A stretch of 64,000 nucleotides of DNA from Siphonodentalium dalli (lineage: Eukaryota; Mollusca; Scaphopoda; Gadilida; Siphonodentaliidae), in the NCBI GenBank assembly GCA_032622095.1, contig CP136062.1, forward strand, positions 9,081,710 to 9,145,709. The letters are read 5' to 3'. Shown one piece after another: positions 25,154 to 36,424 of the stretch. Each line of letters begins with the position of its first letter. The first letter of the stretch is position 1. The notes under the pieces are model-generated. The model saw nothing but the letters and a program-made list of their open reading frames with translations. It made no database searches and was not told the origin of the DNA. A program made the position numbers and the translations under genes.

Positions 25154-26435
25154 TTATTCTAAATGCAATGGGTTAACGAGGGCCTTCTGACCTCTGAGAG
25201 TTGAGTACAGACCGATATGTTTGAAAAGACTTGGTTGAATGATCAAAGCTTCTTCAGTTGAAGTCTTGACGAGTTTATCTAGAGCGGAATCAATCGCATA
25301 ACCGACCTTACACGTAACGCCCTCTAAGTAGTCTGCAACTATTTCAGCACCATGGCGGGGGTATAACAGTGCCGGGGTGCAACAAGATGGCGCCGGGGTC
25401 AGCTGGTACAAATATCTACTAATCCGTCGTAACTCATTAACGTTTTGTCTGCCGATGGCAAGAAGTAGTAACAGGAAGTACACAAATATCACAACCGCGG
25501 GTCCTTTTCTACAAATTAACGTCGGCAAGGAAGAAAATCGCAGAATGTGCGGGAAGAATGCTGGAAGAACTTTTTGAACAATCAACAACAACGCGCATGT
25601 GCAGAAAGACGATATGATTATAAGTTCAGAAATCCGTTCACGTTCGAACCCTATATATCCGAGAAGTCTCCCTGGGTGGTATAGTTTCAGGAACAATATA
25701 GAATTATCCATCCTCCATTGAAGCCTAGTTACGAAATGATTTAATATGGTTACGAAATCATCGTGAGGAAGAGCGTCGTCTTCTATGATAAGAACGTATT
25801 CTTTTTCGGACTTGAGGCTCTCGCGTAAACAGAATACATAGTCACTTTTCTCTTTCTCAAACTTACTACCGTTTGCGAGTGCCACAAAACCTTCGTATCT
25901 AGAAATCACTCTGGCTACATTTCGCAAACCCAGAGCTTCAGTATGCTTCGTCGATTTCGATTCAACGTTACAAATATTCACTTCCAAAGTGAGGCCGTGT
26001 TCCTGTATCTGTCTCAGAAGTGTTCCTAGAACTTGAGTTAGATATTTTGGTTCGACGCCCAGGCGAGATCGGGAAGTAGTGATTATCGTTATGACCATGT
26101 TACTAAACACATCCTACGAATCTTGGTTCTTCGTAACCGTTCTCCCAAAGGAAGGAACTTCCTTCTGACGTTGATTCAAATATTCGTTGAATATGTAGTA
26201 TTCCGAATCAGCAATCCGCGCCGTGTTTTCTTTGTTGAGGATACTAATTAGGCGTGTGGTGTTCCTATTCAAAATCCGATGGTAAATCGTTCCCGGAACA
26301 TGGCCTAGCATTAGGGGAAGAATGATAACAAATGTTACGAAATATACTGAAGTAATTATAAGGATTTCATTTTTCTTGTGACTAAATGTTCTCTTAGCTT
26401 GACTGAGCAGAGGAGTGATCGAATGGAACCGAAAT
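25154..26435 (-). pseudogene. PGAP4-like (TMEM246) GPI-anchor GalNAc-transferase, full length but with one in-frame amber codon
   Basis: PGAP4 is a Golgi enzyme that adds GalNAc to GPI-anchor mannose. Here the reading frame runs 425 codons from 26434. A hydrophobic N-terminal segment (LIITSVYFVTFVIILPLML) is followed by MVITIITTSRSRLG, KFEKEKSDYVFCL, IIEDDALP (the acidic catalytic motif), FLKLYHPGRL, two transmembrane helices inserted in the catalytic domain (the family hallmark), the ELRRISRYLY...CCTPALLYP block and KHIGLYSTLR near the end. All are in one frame except for a TAG at 26116-26114, between the membrane anchor and the catalytic domain. The coding exon opens after a good 3' splice site (TTTTCTTCTTTCAG, AG at 26437-26436). 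The start Met is not in this exon unless 26311 (MLGHVP) is used. Either a recent pseudogene or a sequencing error. Confidence 0.85.
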
Positions 26436-26437
26436 CT

Positions 26438-27985
26438 GAAAGAAGAAAATTAATCCATGAAAACAATAATTGTATTATAAAATAATTTTAAAATGCATAT
26501 ACACGACGCATTGGATATATTGATCAAATGAAGACGAAACTCATAAGCAATTTATCAAAGGTCGTATTACTGGTACGAGATATCTTGCAAGTTGTTACTT
26601 ATACTTTTAAAACATGTGTAGTTTCAGGACTATGCATATCAGCAGATGTCTTGCTCCGCGTAAATACATTTAATATCTTGTGATACTTTTAATTAATTCT
26701 GGAGATATCTCTAATTTAATTTTCTTTCCAGATTAACTCGTAAGTCATTTACCGTAAGTCGCAGCTCAATAACCATAAATAATATCCAGAGTTTTGTTTG
26801 CTTTGTGTTGGTTCAGCCGCAAGATTACGTGAAGTTCTTTTTATTCTGGAGGAAAACCTCACATATGGTTAATATCAGTATCAAATCACTTCATCGCAAA
26901 TATAAAAAGCAACCCCCCCCCCCGTTTATATACAACCGAAATTGTCAGATAGACCAATCGGATTACCCGCCGCCATCACCGCCGGTGTATACGTAACGTA
27001 AATGCATGATATTTACCCACTGTGAAAAGTTCGGTGTTTTTGGTGGCCACATTGGACACCATCATGCACCATGGGCTTTCATCGGAGCGGACAAACGATG
27101 CATAAACCTATATCTTAAAAATAATGTATCTGGGACAATCACACTCAAAATGCCTAAGTTGCTGCGATTTCATTTCTTCTACCCCATAGACGACATTGTA
27201 TTTTGCGGCCGCATTGGACGCCATCGTGAATTGGGAGTTTTACCCAAACCGGATTAAGGACCCATTGTACCCGGACAAGTGTGCTCAAGTGTTAACCATT
27301 GCATGTACATGTCGCCAATTTCGTCAACGCCCACGCAGCCTTCGGCTATATCAGATGAGTGTACCGCATCGCTATCAAACCCATATATTTATACATTACT
27401 AATGCATCACTCAGGAGGCATGAACACGACATTAAAATGATACGCACACTGCATATATGGCCTCATTACGCATCATGTAATATATAGTGAACATACCTGA
27501 ACATACCGGTATCATGTGTAGAAGAAGTCTGAATATGGTGCATGTTATATAGATAGTTTGCACGTGCATACATACATACATTATAAATACATATAGTATG
27601 TGTCTTGTAATCATAAATGCGTGTATAGGGGCAGTGGCATACGAAACATCTACATAGCCTACCTACAAACTGAATCGCGGAAAAGATATCCAGGCATATG
27701 TGGAACTAGGCAGAAACTTACCCATTGATTTTCATAGCAAGAATAGTCCTAGGAGAATGAGAGCCAACCGGTCGATATCTGTTCACAATGAGATGCACAT
27801 ACCTGTACAGGCTTCGACGTGCAGAGATCAATATTGCCCGACGAAGCGCTTACACGACGAGCATGCGATGAGTCAAGGATGAATGCCGAGACACGTGACA
27901 GCTTGTTTACAAACTTTCTCATCCATTCATTACGCCACCTAGTGTGGTGTTTCTAGCATTTGTTTTTTTTATATCGCATGGAGTA
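26438..27985. other. Gene-poor stretch upstream of the PGAP4-like exon
   Basis: This should include intron and 5' exon(s) of the PGAP4-like gene, but no coding exon is identifiable. Notable items are a C9 run near 26911 and a small duplicated motif (GGCCACATTGGACACCATC near 27042 and GGCCGCATTGGACGCCATCG near 27207). Open frames here of 60-83 codons have no recognisable motifs. Confidence 0.45.
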
Positions 27986-28005
27986 CAGGGCGAATGTACT
28001 CTTGG

Positions 28006-28510
28006 AGATTGTTTGTACCTTACTCAATCGTACCGATATAATCACGTAGATGCCGAAATTGTAAAGTTAACGCCAGCGGTGTATAATACGTTTATGAAAA
28101 TATGATAAATCCTATCGATAGAGTCAGGACAGGCTCAAATTGTAAACTTAAAGTCACCGGTGTAATAATATGTTGTTGAAAATATAAATAATCTGATAGC
28201 CTGAAAATATTGTATAACCTATTGGGAGCCCATAATAAATGGGAATAACCTATTGGGAGCCCCTGTATGTAGTGAACTGAATTGTGGGTATTTTATGGAG
28301 ATGGTTTGTACCTTACTGAATCGTACCGATATAATCACGTAGATGCCGAAGTTGTAAAGTTAACGCCACTGGTGTATAATATGTTTATGATAAATCGTAT
28401 CGATAGAGTGAGGACAGGCTCAAATTGTAAACTTAAAGTCGAAAATATAAATAATCTGATAGTCTGAAAATATTGTATAACCTGTTGGGAGCCCCTGGTG
28501 TAGTGAACTG
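28006..28510 (+). repeat. Local tandem duplication, ~290 bp period
   Basis: TTTGTACCTTACT(C/G)AATCGTACCGATATAATCACG, the GATGCCGAA...GTTAACGCCA block, GACAGGCTCAAATTGTAAAC and TATAACCT(A/G)TTGGGAGCCC each occur twice, near 28012-28250 and 28308-28495. A third partial copy of the last part (AACCCATTGAGAGCC, then ATTGTGGGTATTTTA) appears at 28981-29020. Confidence 0.85.
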
Positions 28511-28984
28511 AATTATGGGTAATTTTAATTGGAGTGCGCATGTCTGTTTTTTTTGTAGTAACGGCCATCTTTTATTTTCTGTAATTATGGTAAAAGTTTA
28601 TGGTTTAATTTATTTATTATTTAAGTTTGTTTCAATTTTTGAATGGTTTTATGTTAACCCGATAATTTGTATTTTGTAAAGAATAAAATTGTTTGAAGAA
28701 AAATGGCGAATTTCCAAATTTCCGGCTTCGGATGCTGTTCTGAGTGTCAGCTCGATAGTGAGACTGAGACTGTGACGGTGTGAGTGACTGAGAGTCTCAA
28801 GTTAGTTTATTTACAGTTGTGTTCCGAGTATTTTTTGTAGTCAAATATTAATGAAATACGCTTTGTTTATATATACTAATTTGCTTATTTATAGAAACGT
28901 GTAATATTAATTTGAAAGTTATTTCGATAGACTATTTGTTTTTAGTTGAAGATAAAACAAATTTGGAAAACAAATATTATAACC

Positions 28985-29096
28985 CATTGAGAGCCTCGTG
29001 AAGTGTATTGTGGGTATTTTAATATAATTGCGCATGCGCAGTCTATATGCGTTCTTTTGAGGAAATTCGCTATTTTGGTTAAGTGAAACAATGGTA
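28985..29096 (+). promoter_or_regulatory. Possible CpG-type promoter and first exon (NRF1-like site, splice donor)
   Basis: The palindrome TGCGCATGCGCA at 29029-29040 matches the NRF1 consensus found in TATA-less housekeeping promoters. About 55 bp downstream AACAATG is followed directly by GTATGAG, a plausible 5' splice site. A related upstream copy reads GGAGTGCGCATG (28532) with ATGGTAAAAG downstream. No following plus-strand exon was identified, so this is suggestive only. Confidence 0.3.
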
Positions 29097-29302
29097 TGAG
29101 TTCAATGTTTGTTTGTATATAAGAAAGTATATTGAATTTTGGAGGCCGACAATTGTATCTATTTGAAGATTAAAAGTTGCTTGTGTGTATTTAGCTGTGC
29201 ATGGTTCGTTAATTAGGCCAGCCTATTGTCATATTAAGTCATATGCATATCCGATAGTTGAATATCTGCGTTCAGTTAAACTGGATTCAGGTAAATGTCG
29301 GG

Positions 29303-29546
29303 TCTACCGTATCTGCTGATCTGTTCCCAGTGAAGTGCTGAACGGGTTTTTGAACTGTTGAACTGGGACGGCGATCGGTCAAATGGTGTTCCGTTACTGT
29401 ATTTGGTTACGGCACGTCGATTACAAGTTCTAAACATACACCAATTATCTTCGTCACAAATCGGTTAACCTGCTTTCGGAACTACCGTATCTGCTGATCT
29501 GTTCCCAATGAAGTGTTGAGCGGGTTTTTGAACTATTGAACAAGTC
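29303..29546 (+). repeat. Direct repeat pair, 177 bp apart
   Basis: CTACCGTATCTGCTGATCTG with TTCCCA, TGAAGTG and CGGGTTTTTGAACT blocks occurs at 29303-29365 and again at 29481-29545. The copies differ at a few positions. No gene is seen. Confidence 0.8.
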
Positions 29547-29769
29547 GGAGGGAATTCTTCTCAAAGCAAATATGACATGTGAATTTGGGGGTGATCGAGT
29601 TCGCCAATTTTGCTGGAAATACCCGCGATAAATATAGAAAGCACAGACTGATACCCAGCCGGTGACAAAGTCAGAAAGGAGATATGCCTGGTACATATTA
29701 GCCATATCCACTGACCACCAAGTTGAGATCATGTGACAATTGCTATATGGTTCGAAGCATAACGGCTGA

Positions 29770-32498
29770 TCATTGCACCTTCGTTTTGTTCATGGAACTG
29801 AAAGTGACATTTCTTGGTGCATGCAGCCTGTTCACACATATGTTTCCCAAGTGAAACCAGCCACCTTTGTATGGCTGTAATTTGACATTCATGTTATGTT
29901 TTAGAGAACTGTTAACGTCCATCCCGTATATAATTTGTTGACCGGTACTCATCATATTGTTCTCGAGGAATATATAGAACATTCGTTTGTATTGGTTCAC
30001 AAAATTCAACATGACCTCTTTTCTGGCAAGGGCTGCCCCAGAAGCAACATAAACGTGGTTTCCAGAAACAATTTGTGACAAAGATAAATTTCTGTTCACT
30101 CCATGTACAGCACTAAATGCCACATGCGTTGCATCCTGGGGCCTATACTATAGAATACATTTTTTGTAATAGCAGGCTTATTTGAGCCGCACAGAAGGTG
30201 TCGAGTACTATGGACCACTGTAATTTAGCAGCTAACGCGATTTCTTGTAAATCACAAAAAGACGGCAAATCGAGTACTATCGACCACCGTTCGTCAAACG
30301 CACATCTAAACATTTGTGATTTTATCAAGGGAAATTACTCTAATGATATATGCGAATGATATGGCAATGCCTATTTGTGTCAGTTGGTGAGTGATTTAGT
30401 TGATGAATAAAGGTACATAATGTGTGACTAGTTTCCGATACTTGGGTTATTTTGACCACAATTGCGCACGATGAAAAGTAATTCCTTCAGTATCGTATGG
30501 AATATTTACCATTTTCAGATGGTTTATGTTACATAAACATGTAACATGAAACATTTGAAATTAACGGTTTTTCGAAAAGGGTCGGCAAGCACACATATCG
30601 GTTGCCCTTCAAATGGCCACATCAACTTTATATAGCAATATTACCAAGGATGGAACCTGATTTGTCTAGCTAGCTTAGGGCTGGGACAGCGGCTGAAATA
30701 TTAGAAGTGGGAACATCTAGACCTTAATAGTTGAAAAGGTTGAGGTACAATGCATCTGGGAAAATTCAAACCCATGATGGGGTGCGATGGCTGTTCTCTG
30801 ACTTGGTTTTTTCGACCTGTGTCAAGGATGGGTGTTCATTTGGAAATTCCAATGTGGACGAACACTCCCTCGTCCAGGGTCTCCGGGGACATCCAACCTC
30901 GATTTTAAAACATATATATGGCACCATCTACTTAAACTATACCTAATTAATGGTACATTCCATTTATACCCAACTAAGCGGCTGAATTTAGGTCAACATA
31001 TGACATTTGGTTTATAACCAACACGCACTACTACATTGGTAAGTTAAGGATCATGAGACCCCGATTTTTTCTAAGAATTCACTCATGGAACATTATGTGC
31101 GGCACTATTGGCCAAATTAAATTGTTTAGACCACAAGGTGAATGCAAACTTCTTGAGCACACAAATGCCATGCGGTTCAAATATGTTTCATAATGTCATG
31201 GTAAATATTTGGGGTCCACTGATTCTTAACGCAACTTAGCCTGAAATTATCAGTAACTGTTTCAACACGAAATGCCACCACCTCCGATTCACCGCGTATC
31301 CGTGTACCTTCGCACAAATATCGTTTATACGTTTTGAGCCCAAGCCCCACAACCTTAACTCTTTAATTCCGTTCATAATTAAAATCTCCTTTCAACTCCA
31401 TTGAGCGTAAACCACCTCAATGGGTTAACAATTGAGATTCCGTGACTGCATTACAAAGAACATGCACCCAGCTAATCGCACTCACAATTATCCGCACGGA
31501 TCATCGTCGTGGTCACGGCGTGAAAAATCAATTATGTAGCCTATGCCGTTGTAATCTAATACGGAATTTTTACAAAAATAGTATTATCGCTGTACTATAG
31601 AACCCGCTTAGCCCGTACTTTATCATTCCGTATTGCGAATTTTTACATATTACAAAGCCGTAGCGTTCGAGTACTATGAAAACATGAACAGATGAAACTT
31701 TCAGGCCCCCTTTTTCTCCACCAAATGCAAAGATTTTCCGGTCAAGTGAATCCCGGTATATAGATGGTTCGCCAAAAAAGATCATATAAGTCATTGCATG
31801 TCAATGTATTTTGCATATAAAGAGTTTTGGGCATATGTTGAGTTTCAATCTACAATGAAAGAAATACACTGATAGAAATACAGTCGAATACTATAAAACA
31901 CAAAATATGTATTACAAAATTTGTAAATCACAAATTAACGCTGATATTACTAAAATTGTATTCTATAGTATAGGCCCCAGGTCGTTTGGAACACGCAATG
32001 CAAACAATCCGGTTCCACTAGTCATTGACGGATCTCGAAAATATCCGATGTCAAGCCACATATCTGTTGCTACGAGACCATTTTCTATCGTCTGCTTCAG
32101 CAGATGCCATCGGGCACTTACTGTGTTTGGTAAATGTTTCGGATAACCGGGTTTTTGAATATCTTTTCAATCTCGGGCCTGTGTTGAAATGGCCATACTT
32201 CTCTTCTCAGTTTTTTGTCAAGGAGTATCACATGAACATATTCGTTATGTCCGGTGAAATGCTTAAACATATTATAGTAGTTTATATCGTCGAAATATGC
32301 CACCAAAGGAGTCCTTATACCCCGGTATGATCGCATCCATACTTTATAATCGTTCGTCTTGCGAATATTCGAAGTAGATCCCTTTGAAAATTTTCCAATG
32401 TTGATATACGCCGTTACCATGGTAATTGTGCGACTTGTCCCATATAGCAACTGGACTTCCGGTGCTGTTCTGATGATCTGTTTAACTAGTTGAATCAT
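29770..32498 (-). pseudogene. HtrL/YibB-family glycosyltransferase-like gene, frameshifted and split by an inserted element
   Basis: The first part (32498-32121) opens with MIQLVKQIIRTAPEV and the family core TITMVTAYINIGKF, YKVWMRSYRGIRTPLVAYFD and PEIEKIFKNPVIRNIYQT. After a shift of frame near 32121-32124 the homology continues as SARWHLLKQTIENGL, MWLDIGYFRDP and GTGLFALRVPND to 31981. It then stops at an inserted 1.85 kb element and resumes at 30135 as DATHVAFSAVHGVNRN, GNHVYVASGAALARKEVML, QQIIYG and GGWFHLGNICV, ending at a stop at 29770. This matches the HtrL/YibB domain (Pfam HtrL_YibB), found in bacteria and several animal phyla with incompletely known function, probably glycan-related. 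A pyrimidine-rich acceptor (TTATTCTCGTTCCAG) lies just upstream of 32498, so a 5' exon may exist. The frameshift alone disables it unless it is an assembly error. Confidence 0.85.
30136..31980. mobile_element. 1,845 bp terminal-inverted-repeat element inside the HtrL/YibB gene
   Basis: The left end CTGGGGCCTATACTATAGAA (30136) is mirrored at the right (…GTATAGGCCCCAG ending 31980). The inverted repeat continues with decreasing identity for ~45 bp (ATACATTTTTTGTAATAGCAG against ATACAATTTTAGTAATATCAG). Subterminal TCGAGTACTAT-like motifs occur twice near the left (about 30208 and 30269) and near the right (about 31669, with a weaker one near 31886). No transposase was recognised, so it is probably non-autonomous. 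The flanks (GCATC / GTCGT) show no obvious target duplication. Coding sequence of the host gene abuts both ends exactly. Confidence 0.82.
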
Positions 32499-32510
32499 AT
32501 ATCTGTGAAA

Positions 32511-33380
32511 CTGGAACGAGAATAACAGGGGTGCATGTACATGTATACAGAAACATAGTCAAACCTCGGGAAATTTATGGGGTTTATCGTAAATCTACTA
32601 GCCGATAGGCCATGTCACAAAGTTATTAGTTTAATATTTCATTTTGTTCAAGAAAGACCACAGTAAGAAACTTTCACTGACACATCACTACACTGCAAAC
32701 ATATAAACCACTGAACCACAGATCCAGTTGCCATAACGTCCAGTTGTCATAGCAACGATCTGATAGGTGTTTAATCGATTTTATTTTAAACATATTTTAT
32801 TTGTATATTAAACATGATACAAAACGGGATTGGGGACAAGTTACAGAAACGTACTTAGCCTCTCCCGATGCAAGTTAAGGATGTACTACAGAACATAATA
32901 TTTACATAGTCCGTCTGTGTTCCACTAAATCGTGGTCGGTGATTGGTCAACTACAAATTGGGCCACACGTGTCGTATCCCAGTAATAAACAGACACCCAA
33001 TAATAACACACAGACAGTAACACGAACAAGGTAACAAATTGTTGATATTATAATCTGACCTATTCACGAAAAGCGATGAGCAGACTAACAGGGCGTTCTT
33101 TTCAAAATTCAGCCGATTTGTATCTTAAGCCAGTTATTTATATCGAGCACGTTATCGTTTCTAAGAGCCTGGAACTCCTATATTGGGCTGACCTAATGTG
33201 CTGTGTTGGCTAGTCTCAAAATTTCGGCAGATTTTGTGCAAATAAGTAAGAATAAACTCAGCTTTTGCATGGGAATAAACCATCAATAAGCTATGTAGAT
33301 ATAATAAATGAATGTAGTGGATGTGTGCGTGCGCGTGTGTGTATGTAAAACACCAACACCAACTACATACATTCATTTCC
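32511..33380. other. Non-coding stretch upstream of the HtrL/YibB relic
   Basis: Sequence without recognised genes or repeats. It could contain a 5' exon and promoter of the HtrL/YibB-like gene, but I cannot place them. The CGTGTGCGTGCGCGTGTG-type run near 33320-33345 is simple sequence. Confidence 0.4.
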
Positions 33381-33960
33381 AAAATAACAGCACTCTCCAT
33401 GCTCAATTAAAACAGCATACAAATAGTTGTCAACCAAAGCTGGCAAAATTATAATTTGCCACATGCTTTATACAAGTCATACACATATTCATCAGTAAAA
33501 CAATTACAGCATTATCCGTGATCTAGCGGCATAAATAGAGTCGTATAACATTTATCATGTACATTATCTTTTATTAACTTTGCTCAAAAGATGGATAGGG
33601 GTAAACGCTGGCAAATTATAATTTGCTAGGTGCTTTATACAAGTTTTACACATACCACATCATTAACACAATAACAATATCCGTGCTCAATTAAAACGTC
33701 ATAACATAACAGTCGACCAAAGCTGCCACATGCTTTATACAATTGTATACACCTATTACATTCTTAACACAATAACAACACTCTCCGTGCTCAATTATAT
33801 GGCATAGCCGTAAATCAACACTGATAAAATTATAATTGTCCTTGTGTTTTATATTACACCCTTAACACAATAACAACACTCACCGTGCTCAAGCGGCATA
33901 AACAGAGTCGTATAACCACACTGGCAAACTTATAAATGACCTCTTACTTTATCGTGTATA
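33380..33960. repeat. Irregular minisatellite, ~95-170 bp unit, five copies
   Basis: The motif ACACAATAACAACACTCTCC followed by GTGCTCAATTA and a GGCATAA-like motif recurs near 33382, 33496, 33665, 33767 and 33861. It is interleaved with GGCAAATTATAATTTGCC-like palindromic segments and GCTTTATACAAGT. Spacing is irregular and copies are diverged. Confidence 0.75.
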
Positions 33961-34089
33961 TTATTGTTTTATGACTTTGCTTTAAGATGTTGATCTTAAA
34001 AAATTAAATTAAATTATCACGAACGTCACAATCATGATTTCAAAACCGTGAGTTAAACATGGATACATTGGCATTATAATGACAATCAA

Positions 34090-34748
34090 TGGCTGCGGAC
34101 ACACGTACCACAGTAGCGATGGCATAGTAGGTGTCACAATTTATTATGGTGGAGTTTGGACAATTGGTCCGTCATAATTATGTGCCATAGCTATCCATGT
34201 CGCACGCTGATTTTCCGCACAATGAGTCGGCTGGACCAATTAACCATTGCTTGATCTCTACTCATTACGTTTTGCTGAATTGTATTCACGACGATATATA
34301 TAATTGCACGATAGATCGTCCAGAATTGTGTTCGACCACGGCCTGGTGGCAATTCCTCATTGAATCACATATCATTATTGTGCTACGTTTTTATATGATC
34401 TCAATGCATGCATGTGTATCTACTTTTATTAATTTCATTAGTAAGAACAATCATGGCTGTTGAGATGGGTTATTCATTAAGTTATCAAGTGGACGTGTGT
34501 GTTAGCATGCAAAATATAGCACTGCGTGTTGAGTGAAGATCAACATCGACAAGACATTCAGGTAGATACATCATTGAGAGATCGACCGTCGCTGGTAGAG
34601 CTTGGTAGACTCATTGTGCGAATTTGCAGAGGGCGACATGGGTAGCTATGGCACAGAATTATGACGGACCAATTGTCACCAAACTCCACCATAATACATT
34701 GTCACACCTACTATGCCATCGCTACTGTGGTACGTGTGTCCGCAGCCA
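34090..34748. mobile_element. Fold-back element with ~115-160 bp inverted repeats
   Basis: The left arm from TGGCTGCGGACACACGTACC (34090) to GCTATCCATGTCGC (34203) pairs with the right arm from GCGACATGGGTAGCTATGGC (34633) to GGTACGTGTGTCCGCAGCCA (34748). Identity is about 90% by eye, and weaker pairing continues inward (CGCACAATGAGTC against GACTCATTGTGCG). The ~300 bp interior has an 88-codon open frame with no known motifs. It is probably a non-autonomous DNA element; no clear target duplication was found. Confidence 0.85.
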
Positions 34749-35234
34749 ATATGTCTAAAATATCACTGATGTAACAAATACCCATATTGACAGCATTAAT
34801 AAAGCATTGCCTTTTCCTGTATTTCTGATCTATGTATATCAACTATCTGAATACAAATCAATATACCGTGCCACATAAATTAAGAAAGATACAAATCAAT
34901 TTATCATTCCATATAAATTAAGAAAATATCACATTTCAAATTTTGCACATGGAATTTCATCTTGCCTTTGTTTTAAATATCCTGGCTATCTATATAACAT
35001 GTTACATGACCACACTTTTGTTTATTCGACAAACTTTCCAAAATATGTTGGATTGCCTTCAATTCTGTCCAGGCTAAACTTATCTGCCTTATCATGAAAA
35101 CCATGGCCCGTAAATAATAAATGCATTTGTGTCTATAACCAGAACAACTGGCGCTTGTATAAGTTACATGTTAAAATTTAACCAGATTCACAAGCTTTCG
35201 GATTTAGAATGTTTTTAACATTATTGTGACACCA

Positions 35235-35633
35235 TTAACCCTTTACCCAACAAACCGGCCAAAACCGGCCAAATAAAGCTTCAACAGCCTAAAATATCTT
35301 CGGTCTGTCTCAATAAAACCATACAAATATGGATATCATTGGAACCGGCTCCTTGACCACATTGTGATGGTTACAGTTATGCCCTGTGCCAATGCATTCT
35401 CTTATATATGCGAGTCGACCATAGGTCGCCTCGCATATATAAGAGAATGCATTGACCTAAAAAAATCTTTTTTTAACACTTTTTACCATTTTTTCTTACA
35501 TTCTTTAACAATTTTATAATTTTTAATGTGTTAAGCCAATGCATTCTCTTATATATGCGAGGCGACCTATGGTCGACTCGCATATATAAGAGAATGCATT
35601 GGCACAGGGCCCTTCTGTTGGGTAAAGGGTTAA
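35235..35633. mobile_element. TTAA-flanked fold-back element with two nested hairpins, copy B
   Basis: Same family as 24667-25025: TTAA + CCCTTTACCCAACAAACCGG at the left, CTGTTGGGTAAAGGG + TTAA at the right, and the two mirror-image palindromes at about 35387-35455 and 35535-35603. It is 40 bp longer, mainly in the T-rich spacer between the palindromes. High identity to copy A implies recent activity. Confidence 0.88.
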
Positions 35634-36424
35634 AGCTGGCACAAGCTATTCTGACAAACAGTCAAATCATAGATTATCATAGACAATTTGGCCGACAACT
35701 AATTTAATTAAAATCAAGTTAACTGTCGCTAAGTTCTGAATATGACATGACTTTCTTTCACTGATAATCCAATACATTAAACAGGCCGTTCCATGGAAAA
35801 AATATTTTTCGCGTAATTTATTAACTTCAAACCTCGAAAAACACATATGTTCCACCAATGTTATAGATGCCCCTCTTAACGCGGCTTATTGACGGCTGAC
35901 AGCAGCTATTTGCCGTTCAGCAACTATTTACCGTCCGGCAACTATTTACCGTTTCCGAATACACAGCGTATGAAACTTTACTTAGGGAAATTTAAATCTC
36001 ACATGCATAGCACTCTTCAAAGCTCAGGACACCGTAGATGTGTGGCGACTGTGACGTGGCGATCATAATTATGCCAAATTAGGCCAATTAAAAAAAAGGC
36101 TTGGTTTACATCCCGTTCCGATACTATGTTAAGTCCCCTCAAATTGTGTGTATATGGAAATCTTTTATGTTAACTTTTTTTCTCATGCCTTAACCGTCAA
36201 ATTACATTTTAACGACCCATTAATCAGTCTACTTTGATCAACTTGGGCAAACTAAATCAGCATGTATTATATAAGATATGATACTGCTACAACTGTCCGT
36301 GACCATTTATGCAGGAAGAAAAAATAATATAAAAAACAAAATTCGGTCCTTCCGCGGCCCGCCCCATTTTTCTGAAAACGTTGGCTGCAAATAAAGCTAT
36401 TTATTTATATTGGCCCTATAAATT
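35634..36424. other. Spacer without recognised genes
   Basis: Contains a short local repetition (CAGCAACTATTTACCGT / CGGCAACTATTTACCGTT near 35914-35955). The minus-strand open frame at 35667-35858 has no recognisable motif. Confidence 0.4.

Noticed and set aside
25377-25577. Plus-strand 66-codon frame
   Set aside because: Antisense shadow of the PGAP4-like coding sequence.
26114-26140. A micro-intron removing the amber codon of the PGAP4-like gene
   Set aside because: The only GT...AG pair near the stop would span about 26 bases, too short for splicing, and the surrounding coding sequence is collinear with the family.
29454-29732. Minus-strand 92-codon frame downstream of the HtrL/YibB relic
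   Set aside because: Covers one copy of a local direct repeat, shows no domain, and lies beyond the natural end of the HtrL/YibB protein.
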